A stretch of 54,268 bases of DNA from Pontiellaceae bacterium (lineage in GTDB: Bacteria > Verrucomicrobiota > Kiritimatiellia > Kiritimatiellales > Pontiellaceae): positions 1 to 54,268 of the forward strand of contig JAFGVP010000059.1 of assembly GCA_016937945.1 (NCBI GenBank). The letters run 5' to 3'. Each line of letters begins with the position of its first letter. Positions within the stretch are counted from its first letter, which is position 1. Below the pieces are notes generated by a model that had not been told where the DNA came from, did not search any database, and saw nothing but the letters and a program-made list of their open reading frames with translations. Positions 26,621 through 36,100 of the stretch are shown one piece after another. A program made the position numbers and the translations under genes.

Positions 26621-27271
26621 CTAATCCAGCCAGCGCCACGGATCGGCGAGGATGCGGATTTCCTTCCCCTGCCAGTTGATGATCGCATCATCGGTCAGGC
26701 GCTGAATCAGGCGCGAAAGGCTTTCGGGCGTAGTACCGATCGCCGCCGCAATATCCTTTTTGGAAAGCGGCACTTTGATAACTTCCCGCTCCCCATATTG
26801 CTCGCGCAGAAACATGAAGAAGCGCTGCTCGACATCCTTGGTGGTCAGCTCCTGAATGCGTTCGGCCAGATAGCGCTGCTTGGCCATCAGCATGGCAATG
26901 AAATCGCCGCGGAAACTTTTCTCCGCCAGCAGTCGATGAACTCCCTCGCGCGGAAATTCGAGCACATCGGAATTTGCGACGGCGCGGGCGGAAACCGGAT
27001 AGCGCTCCTTTTCGAAAAGCACGACTTCGGCAAACACTTCTCCCGGCTTGATCAGGCGGATAACCACCTCGCGGCCGTCTTCCGTATTTTTGTGCAGCTG
27101 AATGTTTCCGCCGATGAGCAGGAACATACCCCCGCCCTGATCGCCTTCATGAAACAGATAGTCGCGCTTTCTGACGCTCCGGTTCCGGCAGATGCTTGAA
27201 AGCTCGCTGCGATGTCTATCAGAAAGCCCTTTAAAGAAAGACGTGTTGTTTATCAGCTTTTCTATATCCAT
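26621..27271 (-). CDS. Crp/Fnr-family transcriptional regulator
   Basis: 216 residues. The N-terminal cyclic-nucleotide-binding-type beta roll contains LFHEGDQGGGMFLLIGGNIQL, and DGREVVIRLIKPGEVFAEVVLF forms the core. The dimerisation helix is followed by a winged helix with the recognition stretch LSKKDIAAAIGTTPESLSRLIQRL. The N-terminus lacks the four-Cys iron-sulfur pattern of FNR. The cAMP-binding RS pair is not obvious, so the effector is unknown; heme, NO or oxygen-linked signals are possible by family. It is divergent from the broken DUF302 gene. The recognition helix type is consistent with TTGAC-type half sites such as the palindrome at 14894-14909 (inference). Confidence 0.92.
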   Translation of the reverse strand: MDIEKLINNTSFFKGLSDRHRSELSSICRNRSVRKRDYLFHEGDQGGGMFLLIGGNIQLHKNTEDGREVVIRLIKPGEVFAEVVLFEKERYPVSARAVANSDVLEFPREGVHRLLAEKSFRGDFIAMLMAKQRYLAERIQELTTKDVEQRFFMFLREQYGEREVIKVPLSKKDIAAAIGTTPESLSRLIQRLTDDAIINWQGKEIRILADPWRWLD

Positions 27272-27363
27272 AGCTTCGGAGTGTGGACAGCAACGACAAA
27301 AGTTTCAATTTCCAATAGCCGCAAAAAGGATTACATCGGATGCCGACAGCAAAGGAGCATCGA

Positions 27364-27741
27364 ATGAAATATATTGTCGAAACCGACAAGAGCGTCGAAC
27401 AGGCCGTCGCCGATGTTGACACCGCAGCAAAGGAACATTCATTCGGCGTCCTGCATATCCACAATCTTCAGCAGGCGATGTAAAACAAGGGAATCTACTT
27501 TCCGAAGGAGTGCCGCATTCTCGAAATCTGCAATCCGCAAAAAGCCTGTTCCGTCCTGACCGCAGACATGAGCATGGCTCTGCCCTGCCGCATCTCCGTT
27601 TATACAGAAAACGGCCGGACAAAAACCGGCATGATCAAACCCGTCGCCATGCTTGCCATGCTCTCGGATTCTCCGGAACTGATGGCGGTTGCGCAGGAGG
27701 TCGAAGACTCCACTATGGCCATGATTGACCGGGCGAAATAA
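27364..27741 (+). pseudogene. DUF302-family protein with one in-frame TAA
   Basis: ATG at 27364 reads 39 codons (MKYIVETDKSVEQAVADVD... to LQQAM), then TAA at 27481-27483. The same frame continues for 85 codons to the normal stop at 27739-27741. The continuation keeps the DUF302 core: NKGIYFPKECRILEICNPQKA and ALPCRISVYTENG. In the family a Lys or similar residue usually precedes the NKG position, so a single AAA to TAA change is the simplest explanation. Total length would be 125 residues, normal for the family. Divergent from the Crp/Fnr gene, with 92 bases between. Confidence 0.8.
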
Positions 27742-27804
27742 CGCTCAATTTACTTTCTGCGATCCGGGAGCTTGGCTAGATTAGCGCCAAGGAGTGAATA
27801 CAGC

Positions 27805-28338
27805 ATGTTTTTATTCAGCAACCGAGAAAAGACCTGTGTCCGCGTTCCGCTGGACGTAAAGGGCAAACTGTACGTCAGCCCCATGCCTTTCGGCCCGTAT
27901 GATCCCGGCAATGTGCTGATGAAGGTATATAAGCAGCATCACATTCAGTTTGTCGTGATGCTGGTAACCGATGTGGAGCTGGCTAAAAAAGCCAAGCGAG
28001 ATGTAATCGGCCTCTACAGACAGAACAATATCGAGCCCATCCGCTTTCCTTTTGCCGATTATACCAGCCCGGATCTTCATCAGTTTTCCAAGGTGGTCGA
28101 CAAGGTGGCCGGCTATCTGCGCGCCGGAGCCTGCATTGCTGTTCATTGCAACGCCGGCGTCGGCCGGACCGGTGTGATGACCTGCTGTATCGTACGCGAT
28201 ATCATGAAGTGCACTGCGAAAGAGGCGATCGAATACGTGAAACAGTTCATGCAAACCAAAATGACGGATGAACAGATGCGGCTGGTTGGACGCTTCCAAC
28301 CTCTGGCGGAACGCATTGCCGGCCAAAAGGGGGCCTGA
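27805..28338 (+). CDS. Dual-specificity/tyrosine phosphatase-like protein
   Basis: 177 residues from the ATG at 27805, with AAGGAG ten bases upstream. The catalytic loop [10 protein letters not shown] contains Cys115 and Arg121 (HCX5R signature). The general acid Asp is probably in [10 protein letters not shown]. The fold is a compact DSP/cyclin-dependent-phosphatase-3-like domain, soluble and cytoplasmic. The substrate could be phosphoprotein, phosphoinositide or nucleotide. The start of a zupT-like gene followed it within three bases, so it was once the first gene of a two-gene unit. Confidence 0.88.
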   Translation: MFLFSNREKTCVRVPLDVKGKLYVSPMPFGPYDPGNVLMKVYKQHHIQFVVMLVTDVELAKKAKRDVIGLYRQNNIEPIRFPFADYTSPDLHQFSKVVDKVAGYLRAGACIAVHCNAGVGRTGVMTCCIVRDIMKCTAKEAIEYVKQFMQTKMTDEQMRLVGRFQPLAERIAGQKGA

Positions 28339-28340
28339 CT

Positions 28341-28532
28341 ATAGGCAACGTCCGGTTTGATCTGGGATTAACCCTGTTTGCGGGCATGGCAACCGGGATC
28401 GGGAGTGCCATCGCGTTTCTTGCAAAACACACCAACTATCGCTTTCTCTCGGTAGCCACCGGGTTTTCCGGCGGCGGTGCGGACAACCTGCGCTGGTTCA
28501 AAGAGTGCCGGGATATGCTTTCGATCTGCTGA
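28341..28532 (+). pseudogene. zupT 5' fragment fused in frame to a transposase-like tail
   Basis: From 28341 the frame reads [19 protein letters not shown] then [21 protein letters not shown]. This matches the first helix and loop of ZupT (ZIP-family zinc transporter). At about 28468 it switches without a frame change to [20 protein letters not shown] and stops at 28530-28532. That tail is the same as the transposase remnant at 42911-42975. The codon at the expected start is ATA, not ATG. So at least two lesions hit this gene: loss of the start codon and replacement of all but 42 codons by a mobile-element fragment. Confidence 0.75.
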
Positions 28533-28772
28533 AGTTCCGTTGCTTGATCCGCTCAGTCCCGGCGGGGCACCTGAAATCACGCTTACGAAGCATCGTGCCT
28601 GCCCATGGTGAAAACGGCGGAAACGCAGCCGTTCCAGAAACGATCGACGTCAAAACCGCTTGGGTATTGCCTCAAACCGGCCAGATAGGCCGTCCTTCAT
28701 GGAGGTGCAATCGTCATCGCGCCTCTTATGAGGCTGAAATCTGCCGATCATGCGGATGCCGTAAGATTGCGG
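28468..28772 (+). repeat. 305 bp dispersed repeat, copy 1
   Basis: Aligns end to end, with no net length difference, with 42911-43215. The first ~65 bases encode the C-terminus of a transposase-like protein. The rest is a non-coding tail ending in a well conserved stretch (CTGAAATCTGCCGATCATGC ... GTAAGATTGCGG). Identity is highest at the two ends and lower in the middle by eye. Copy 1 begins inside the zupT remnant. Confidence 0.75.
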
Positions 28773-28882
28773 TCGCTGCAATGTGCATAAGCATTTGATT
28801 GCTGAGATCGGTGCAAGCGAGTATATTACACACAAACGGGTGTTTTGTATTTCATGTTGCATACGTATGCTGAGGAAAAGGT
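28773..28882. other. Leader of sensor kinase gene
   Basis: No gene. It contains the promoter region of the histidine kinase. A GCATACGTATGC palindrome lies at about 28859-28870, 12 bases before the start codon, overlapping the ribosome-binding region. Confidence 0.3.
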
Positions 28883-31708
28883 ATGGCTGCACAGCACAAG
28901 GGTATTTCCGGAACCGCTCGGTGGACCTTAACGGTTGCCACCCTGTGCTGGAGCGCACTGATTCTTCTGTCCCTCTATCAGAACTGGCACCTCATGGAAC
29001 ACTCCGCGCAGGAACTGGCCATGGAACAGGCCCGTTCAAGCATTCAGAAGGATGTGATCTACCGGGACTGGAATGCAAAAAGCGGCGGCGTATACGTTCC
29101 GGTATCCGAAGAGAGTCCGCCCAATCCCTATCTATCGGATCACCCCGGCCGGGACCTTATTACGACCACCGGCGTGCATCTGACCCTCATCAATCCTGCC
29201 TACATGACGCGACAGGTCCATGAAATTGCAGACCGCGAGTACGGCGTACGCGGACACATCACCAGCCTGAATCCCATTCGACCGGAAAACGGGCCGGATG
29301 ACTGGGAACGGGAGGCGTTGCTCGAGATAGAAGAAGGCGCTGAAGAAGTGATGGCGGTCATTCGCCGCAACGGGAAAAACCATCTTCGTTATCTGCGCCC
29401 GTTGCTGGTGCAGCAAAGTTGCCTTCACTGCCATGCCAAACAGGGATACAAACTCGGAGATACCCGGGGTGGCATCAGCGTGGAAATTCCCCTCGAAACA
29501 TATGAGAAGACGGTTGCCGCAGGGTTCCGACCTCTGCTTATCGGCCACCTGCTCGTATGGCTTCTCGGTCTTATTTCCATCTTCTCCCTCAAGGTGCGGA
29601 TGCAACGGAGGCAACTGGCCAAGCAGGTTGAAATTGAACACCTGGCCAGCAAAATCACGGCGCATTTTATCCGGCAGTCTCCGGGGAAAATCGATCAAGG
29701 CATTGATCGGGCGCTTTCATCGATCGGTGAGTTTTCCGGCGCGGACCGGGTTTCTGTTTTTCAGTTTCAGGAAAACAATACGCATTACGATATCACCCAC
29801 GAATGGCACCGAAACGGACACCAATCGCCGGGCGACCTCTATAAAAATCTTTCTGCCGAAAAATATCGCTGGCTCATTCATAAACTGCAGCGTGGAGAGC
29901 TGGTGATGGAATCCTCTACTGAACGCCTACCCGAAGATGCGCGGGAATTACGCGAACTGCTGGAGATGGCCGGCGTTAAATCCTTCATGGCTGCCCCGCT
30001 CATACCGAACGGGCAACTAGCCGGGATGCTCGCAGCCGTCACTCTGACTAAAGACTACTCATGGAAACAGGATGAGATGCTTCTGCTGCAGCTCGCCAGC
30101 GAAACCATCATGCATGTTCTTGAGCGCGATCGATCGGAAAAGGCCCTCACCCGCCAGACGGAGCGGCTTAACCGGATTCTCGAAGGGACCGCCGCCGGCA
30201 CCTGGGAATGGAACCTTCAGACCGGAGAACTGATCGTCAACGACCGATGGGCCGGGATGATTGGTTTTTCTCTCGAAGAAATCGCCCCTGTAACGGTGGA
30301 AACCTGGAGAGATGCCTATCACCCCGAAGACTGGAGAGTAGTGGACGACCTGCTAAGGAAATGCATCAGCCGTGAAGAGGATTACTTTCTTTGTGAATCG
30401 CGCATTCTGCACAAAGACGGTCATTGGGTATGGGTTCTGGAACGCGGAAAAATCACCCATTGGACCAGCGACGGGAACCCGGAATGGATGTACGGCATGC
30501 GGGCCGATATATCGGCCCGCAAGCAACAGGAGGAACTGCGCCTGAAAATATCGGAACAGCTGCAGCAGGCCCTTCACATGGAGAGCCTGGGCATCTTGGC
30601 CGGAGGCATAGCGCACGATTTCAACAATATCCTGATGGCCATCATGGGGCAGGCGGAAATGGCCATGCTCTCCCTCTCACCGAATGCACCGGAGCTTCAG
30701 GACATGAAAGAGATCGTTGATGCAGCCCGCAAGGCCTCGGGACTGTGTGAACAGATGCTGACCTATGCCGGCAAAGGTTCCTCTCAAAAAGATCCGCTGG
30801 TTATTCCGAAACTGATTGAAGACATTTTCGGAATGCTCAAATCCAGCATCGCGCCCAAAGCCCGCATGCTGTTGGATCTCGATTCTGATATCTCCTGCGT
30901 TCATGCCGACCACGCCCAAATGCGTCAGGTTCTGATTAATCTTGTTCTCAACGCCGCCGAAGCATGTGGCGATAAGCCGTGCGATATCACGATCTCCTGC
31001 GGGAAGCAGGAATATGATGAAGAGTTTCCGGATGCCTTTTACGTCATCCCCCCCGCCGAGGAGATTACCTACAACTATATCGAAGTCTCTGATAATGGAT
31101 GCGGAGTTGCTCCGGCGGATATCTCCCGCATCTTTGAACCGTTCTTCTCAACCAAGTTTACCGGAAGAGGGCTCGGGCTCGCCGCGGTCCGGGGAATTAT
31201 TCAGGAACACAAAGGCGCGATCCGCGTTCACAGCGTGGTTGATCTGGGCACGTCGGTCCGGATCCTCATTCCTCCGTGCAAAAAAACAGACCCATGTATT
31301 TTGACGAAAGAGGAAGATCACGCAAACTGGAAGGGAAAAGGAATGGTTCTTCTGGTGGATGATGAAGAAACGGTCCGGTCCATTTCCAGCCGAACCCTTC
31401 AATGGCTCGGACTTGAGGTGCTGACGGCAGATGACGGGCCTGCAGCCATCAGCCTCTATCAGGACAATACCGAACGGATCAATGCCGTGCTGCTTGACCT
31501 GACCATGCCGCACATGAGTGGCGAAAAAGTGCTCGACCAGCTGCGTATGATCAATCCAAAGGTCTGCGTCATCATTGCAAGTGGTTACAGCGAAGCTGAG
31601 ATCGCGGACATCGCCAGGGAAAAACAGGTGGCCGGCTATCTGCAAAAGCCCTACACCCTATCCAAGCTGCGCTCGGTTCTTGCTCCGCTGCTGCCGCCGG
31701 CGGACTGA
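28883..31708 (+). CDS. Hybrid sensor histidine kinase with heme-type DUF3365 sensor, GAF, PAS and receiver domains
   Basis: 941 residues. A membrane helix (about 15-38) is followed by a periplasmic DUF3365/Tll0287-like domain containing CLHCH (Cys180, Cys183, His184), a c-type heme attachment motif, and GGISVEIPLETYEK. A second membrane helix is near 222-240. Then come a GAF-like domain (about 265-415) and a PAS domain with PAC end (GILEGTAAGTWEWNLQTGEL ... DGHWVWVLERG). The kinase core has His578 in AGGIAHDFNNIL, an N-box in LINLVLNAAEAC, and GRGLGLAAVRGI. The C-terminal receiver has phospho-acceptor Asp872 in VLLDLTMPHMSG. Probably senses redox state or a gas. It is 71 bases before hemB. 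Confidence 0.93.
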   Translation: MAAQHKGISGTARWTLTVATLCWSALILLSLYQNWHLMEHSAQELAMEQARSSIQKDVIYRDWNAKSGGVYVPVSEESPPNPYLSDHPGRDLITTTGVHLTLINPAYMTRQVHEIADREYGVRGHITSLNPIRPENGPDDWEREALLEIEEGAEEVMAVIRRNGKNHLRYLRPLLVQQSCLHCHAKQGYKLGDTRGGISVEIPLETYEKTVAAGFRPLLIGHLLVWLLGLISIFSLKVRMQRRQLAKQVEIEHLASKITAHFIRQSPGKIDQGIDRALSSIGEFSGADRVSVFQFQENNTHYDITHEWHRNGHQSPGDLYKNLSAEKYRWLIHKLQRGELVMESSTERLPEDARELRELLEMAGVKSFMAAPLIPNGQLAGMLAAVTLTKDYSWKQDEMLLLQLASETIMHVLERDRSEKALTRQTERLNRILEGTAAGTWEWNLQTGELIVNDRWAGMIGFSLEEIAPVTVETWRDAYHPEDWRVVDDLLRKCISREEDYFLCESRILHKDGHWVWVLERGKITHWTSDGNPEWMYGMRADISARKQQEELRLKISEQLQQALHMESLGILAGGIAHDFNNILMAIMGQAEMAMLSLSPNAPELQDMKEIVDAARKASGLCEQMLTYAGKGSSQKDPLVIPKLIEDIFGMLKSSIAPKARMLLDLDSDISCVHADHAQMRQVLINLVLNAAEACGDKPCDITISCGKQEYDEEFPDAFYVIPPAEEITYNYIEVSDNGCGVAPADISRIFEPFFSTKFTGRGLGLAAVRGIIQEHKGAIRVHSVVDLGTSVRILIPPCKKTDPCILTKEEDHANWKGKGMVLLVDDEETVRSISSRTLQWLGLEVLTADDGPAAISLYQDNTERINAVLLDLTMPHMSGEKVLDQLRMINPKVCVIIASGYSEAEIADIAREKQVAGYLQKPYTLSKLRSVLAPLLPPAD

Positions 31709-31779
31709 TTCGAAGCGCACTTGGCATGCACCGAAAAAAGCAGTACGTTCTCCCCCGATTAAATTGGAGGGAGTTTTCC

Positions 31780-32760
31780 ATGTTTCCAGATGTACGCCTC
31801 AGACGCCTGCGCCAAAGCGCTGCCATACGCCGCATCCTTGATGCCCCGCTGCCCGGCCCCGAAAAATTTATGTGGCCCACGTTCGTGATCGAAGGAGAAG
31901 GCAAACGGGAAGCCATCGACTCCATGCCGGGACAATACCGGCTCAGCATCGATGAGCTCCTGCGCGATCTTGAACCGATGGCTGCGACCGGCATCGGAAG
32001 CATCATGCTTTTCGGTCTGACGGAAGATGCCTGCAAAGACCACGCAGGCTCTGAAGCGTGGAATGAAAACGGAACGGTGCAAAACGCCGTTCGCGCTGTT
32101 AAAAAAGAGTATCCCGACCTGATCGTTGCGGCCGACGCCTGCGTATGCGCCTACACCGACCACGGTCATTGCGGACCGCTTACGGACAAAGGCGCTGTCG
32201 ACAACGATGCCGCGATTGATAACCTTGCAAAAATCTGTGTCTCACACGCAGCCGCCGGCGCCGACATCGCGGCACCGAGCGCCATGATGGACGGACAGGT
32301 TCAGGCCATTCGCGCCGGACTCGACCAAAACGGATTTAATGAAACGATCTTGATGAGCTACTCCACCAAGTTTGCGTCATCCATGTATGGACCGTTCCGT
32401 GATGCCGAAAAATCGGCGCCGGGACAGGGCGACCGCAAAGGCTATCAGGCCTCCTTCGGCGATCTGCGGACCGCCCTGCGCGAATCGGCATTCGACGAAG
32501 CCGAGGGCTCCGACATGCTCATGATTAAACCGTCGCTGTTTTATCTCGATATTCTGGCCCGCATGCGCGAGGCCACCGACCTGCCGATTGCGGCGTATAA
32601 CGTGAGCGGCGAATATTCCATGCTTCACGCCACCGCCCAGCGCGGCTGGGGCGACCTCAAGAGCATGGTTCAGGAATCAACCGCCGCGCTCGCCCGCGCC
32701 GGAGCCGACATCCTCATCTCCTACTGGGCCAACCAGTACAACGAACTTTTCAAGGATTAA
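31780..32760 (+). CDS. hemB: Delta-aminolevulinic acid dehydratase (porphobilinogen synthase)
   Basis: 326 residues from the ATG at 31780, fixed by GGAGGGAG seven bases upstream. The two active-site lysines are in MSYSTKFASSMYGPFRDA and MLMIKPSLFYLDI. The zinc-site cysteines are in ADACVCAYTDHGHCG, so this is the Zn-type enzyme. It condenses two aminolevulinates to porphobilinogen in tetrapyrrole synthesis. hemL, which makes its substrate, lies 7 kb downstream on the same strand, with a large helicase gene between them. The preceding kinase has a heme-type motif. Confidence 0.97.
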   Translation: MFPDVRLRRLRQSAAIRRILDAPLPGPEKFMWPTFVIEGEGKREAIDSMPGQYRLSIDELLRDLEPMAATGIGSIMLFGLTEDACKDHAGSEAWNENGTVQNAVRAVKKEYPDLIVAADACVCAYTDHGHCGPLTDKGAVDNDAAIDNLAKICVSHAAAGADIAAPSAMMDGQVQAIRAGLDQNGFNETILMSYSTKFASSMYGPFRDAEKSAPGQGDRKGYQASFGDLRTALRESAFDEAEGSDMLMIKPSLFYLDILARMREATDLPIAAYNVSGEYSMLHATAQRGWGDLKSMVQESTAALARAGADILISYWANQYNELFKD

Positions 32761-32784
32761 TCAAAAAGCGAAGGAGCGACCACC

Positions 32785-33156
32785 ATGATTCCGGAAAAAA
32801 TGCAGGAACTCATGAAAAGCGACGGTGTCGTGTCAATTGCGACGCTGGGCGAAGATGGCATGCACATGGTCAACACCTGGAACAGCTACCTTAAGGTTTC
32901 TGAAGACGGGCGGCTGCTGATCCCCGCCGGCTACATGCACAAGACAGAGGCCAACATTGCCAAACATCCGGATGTCGTCCTTACCATGGCCAGCAGCAAG
33001 GTCCGGGGATTGCATGGCGCAGGCGCCGGATTCCTTATTAAAGGAACAGCGCGCTTTATTTCGGAAGGTCCTGATTTTGATTTCATGAAGGAAAAGTACG
33101 ATTGGGTGCGCGCAACCCTCGCAATCACGATCCAGTCAGCAACCCAAACCTGGTAA
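32785..33156 (+). CDS. Small FMN-binding split-barrel protein (PNPOx-like)
   Basis: 123 residues. It begins IPEKMQELMKSDGVVSIATLGEDGMHMVNTWNSYLKV and continues with RLLIPAGYMHKTEANIAKHPDVVLTM and GAGFLIKGTARFI, the pattern of short pyridoxamine-5'-phosphate-oxidase-like flavin proteins. These usually bind FMN or F420/heme and function is seldom known. A GGAG precedes the ATG. It lies 24 bases after hemB, so it is probably co-transcribed. The C-terminus looks complete. It converges with the giant helicase gene, 24 bases away. Confidence 0.85.
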   Translation: MIPEKMQELMKSDGVVSIATLGEDGMHMVNTWNSYLKVSEDGRLLIPAGYMHKTEANIAKHPDVVLTMASSKVRGLHGAGAGFLIKGTARFISEGPDFDFMKEKYDWVRATLAITIQSATQTW

Positions 33157-33180
33157 TTCGCAACCGGCACAACGGACTAT

Positions 33181-36100
33181 TCAGGAATTGAGCGCCAGGA
33201 GTATCTTATCGCGAGTGTGTTCGGTTAACCGCTTGAGACCATAAAAGTTCAGGATTTCGCGAATATGTTCTTCCGATTCACGGATCAGGTTGCTTGCTGA
33301 TAGAATTCTATCAGACACCGCACGTATTTCACCCGGGGGAATTTCGTCGATGGTCCGTCCGCCGCCGGTACGTAGCCGGACAGCGTCCTGCTCCGGAAGG
33401 CGTATGATGGAATAAAGGGAACCTCCGCAGTTCCATTCATCTTCTTTAATGACGGCATTGCGGTTCACCGCGCTTTGAAGGGCGCGGTTCATCAGACTGC
33501 GGATATCCTTACCCATCCGTTTTATTCCGCAGCACCGCAGATAGGTGTCATAAGCCCGTTTCGCAAGCATCGGCCCTTCGATCCGGACAATTTCCAGCAG
33601 GCCTGCGGCAATGGTTTCTGTATCCGTTTCGCGTGGATCCGTCATCGGCCTGCCGGTAAAAACTTCATAGTCAGCGGGCGCATTCGCCCGTTCGGAAAGA
33701 GCTAATGAATTCGACTGGATTCTCACGAACATTTGTTCTTCCTCTGGATGTGCAGATTCCTCGTCCGCGTCCATCTCCTCAACAAACTCGTCTTCCTCCA
33801 TCTCCATCGGTTCGAAGGTATCTTCGTCCGAAACTATTGTTTCCGGCGTTTGTCTGCTTATTCGTTTTTCATCCAGCAGCACTTCCAGTTGATGGTGCAC
33901 TCGGTCGATCACGCTGTCGGGATTGATGAAGTAGTCCGTCGACCATACGCGGATAAGCTTCCATCCGAGGTTTTCAAGAATAATGTGCCGCACCCGGTCG
34001 CGGTCACGGGCGGAAGGAGAAGAATGGTAGCTGGCACCATCGCATTCCACCCCCGCAAGAAATGCTCCGCCGGAGTCGGGATCAAGAACGCCGAGATCGA
34101 TACGGAATTTTGAAACACCGATCTGCGTCCGAAGCTCCCAGCCCCTTTCCCGCAAGCGGATTGCAACCGTTTCCTCGAATTCGCTATCGAACTGATCCTT
34201 GCCCGGAACAAACTCAGCCCGTTGCGCCAAGGCAACCGGTCCGCGCGCGGCATAATCGATATAGGCTTTCAGGTCTTTTACCGCCTGGGCATTGGTGCGG
34301 CTCAGGTCGATCATGGCGGCATCGAAACTGGTAAAGACCAGCATCTCCGTCGAGGCGCGGGTGATAGCAACATTCAAACGTCGTTCGCCTCCCTGTCGGT
34401 TCAACGGGCCAAAATTCATCGACATCGTCATCGCGCCGGGTTCGGTCGGTCCGTAACCGACACTCAGACAGATCACATCGCGCTGATCGCCCTGCACCGT
34501 TTCCAGATTTTTCACAAAAACCGGCTCAAAGCTGTCCTCCTTGAAAAACCGTTCCAGCGAAGTATCTTTCCGGCGCTCATCATCAAGCAGGTTCTCAATG
34601 AGTTGCTGCTGTTCAGAGTTGAACGTGACAATACCGATGCTCAGCTTCCGAAGCTCGGGATCCTTTAACCGGCGCACGACTTCATCGACTAGCGCCCTCG
34701 CCTCAACGGGGTTGTTGCGCGCCGCGCCCTTGGAGTATATCCCGTTCACCCGATGCCAGGTTACTGCGGTTTCCCGCGTGTCGGCCGAGGGATACGTGGT
34801 GAGACTGTGCTGGTAATATTGGTGGTTGGAAAACGTGATCAGGCTTTCATGGCGACTGCGGTAGTGGCCGGTCAGCCGATGATACCCCACCCGGGCGGCC
34901 ATCGCCTGATCAAGAATGCTTTCCAAATCAGCTTCGTCACTATCACCATCGTCCTGCGCACGGTTGAAGAAATTGGTCGGTGGCATCTGCTTCGGGTCAC
35001 CAACCACGATGACATTCTTTCCGCGGGCAATCGCCCCGACGGCATCCCATACGGTGATCTGCGAAGCTTCGTCGAACACCACCAGATCGAATGCCTGGTA
35101 ATCCGACGGAAGGTACTGGGCCACGGACAACGGACTCATCATGAAACAGGGCGTCAGATCAAGCAGACACCCGCCCAACTCCTGAATGAGCTGCCTCACT
35201 GGTTTATGGCCACGCTGGCGTTGGAGTTCCCGCGAAAGCACACCATATTCATGCGGCGCGTTCGGCCCCGATGTTTCCGGCATGTCGGACGCTAGTTTTG
35301 CGGCGATATATTGCCCGGTTGTTTTGGCCAGTTCCTCATCCAGGGTCCGGAAGCGCCGGATCAGGTCATCATGCCTCCCCGCGCTAAAGTTGCGCAGCAG
35401 ATCGGAGCCATCGATCAGGAGCGGAGCCAGCCAGATACAAAGCGCCGTTTCAAACTGCTCCTCGGCCTCGTCCCAGCCAATGGTTCCTCGCTCCATCCCG
35501 CGAACAAGAGAAGACAATCCGATTTTTCCCGCCCGGTTACCAGCCTCCACCCAATGGCACCAGGCATTCAGCCCCGGCGCAGAACGGACGATTTCTTCAA
35601 GACGGTTTTCAACCGTCCGGATCGGGATTCGGTCGATGTCCGACTCCCCGGCCAGAGCCGTGAATCCGGCAAGCGTTTCCACTGCTTTCACATGCGTCTC
35701 CGTCAGCTTGCCGGCATGTTTAAGAAGTTCCGAACCTTCCAGAAAATCGCGATCATCTACCAGTTTTTTCCGGACGGTGGCCATGAATGAGCCCGGTTCG
35801 TTCAACTGATTGGCGGCATCCATGAAACTGCGTCGCGCGGCGACCCCGTATTCCCAGCGCTCCAATAGTTTTTCAGGCATTGAACTCCAAAGATCAAATA
35901 CCCCTTCGCCGTTGAATTCCGCTGAAAGGGTTTCCAGCCTTTCCACCAAACCGGCAAGCTCCGCAGCCTGCTTAATTAATTGTTCCACCAATTCTTTCTG
36001 CGCACCAACAATCGTATCGATCAACTGGGCATAGTGGTCGAGAACATCAAGCGTCTTGACCTTCTTCAAACCGTATGCCCGCATCTCCTTCGCAATTTTC

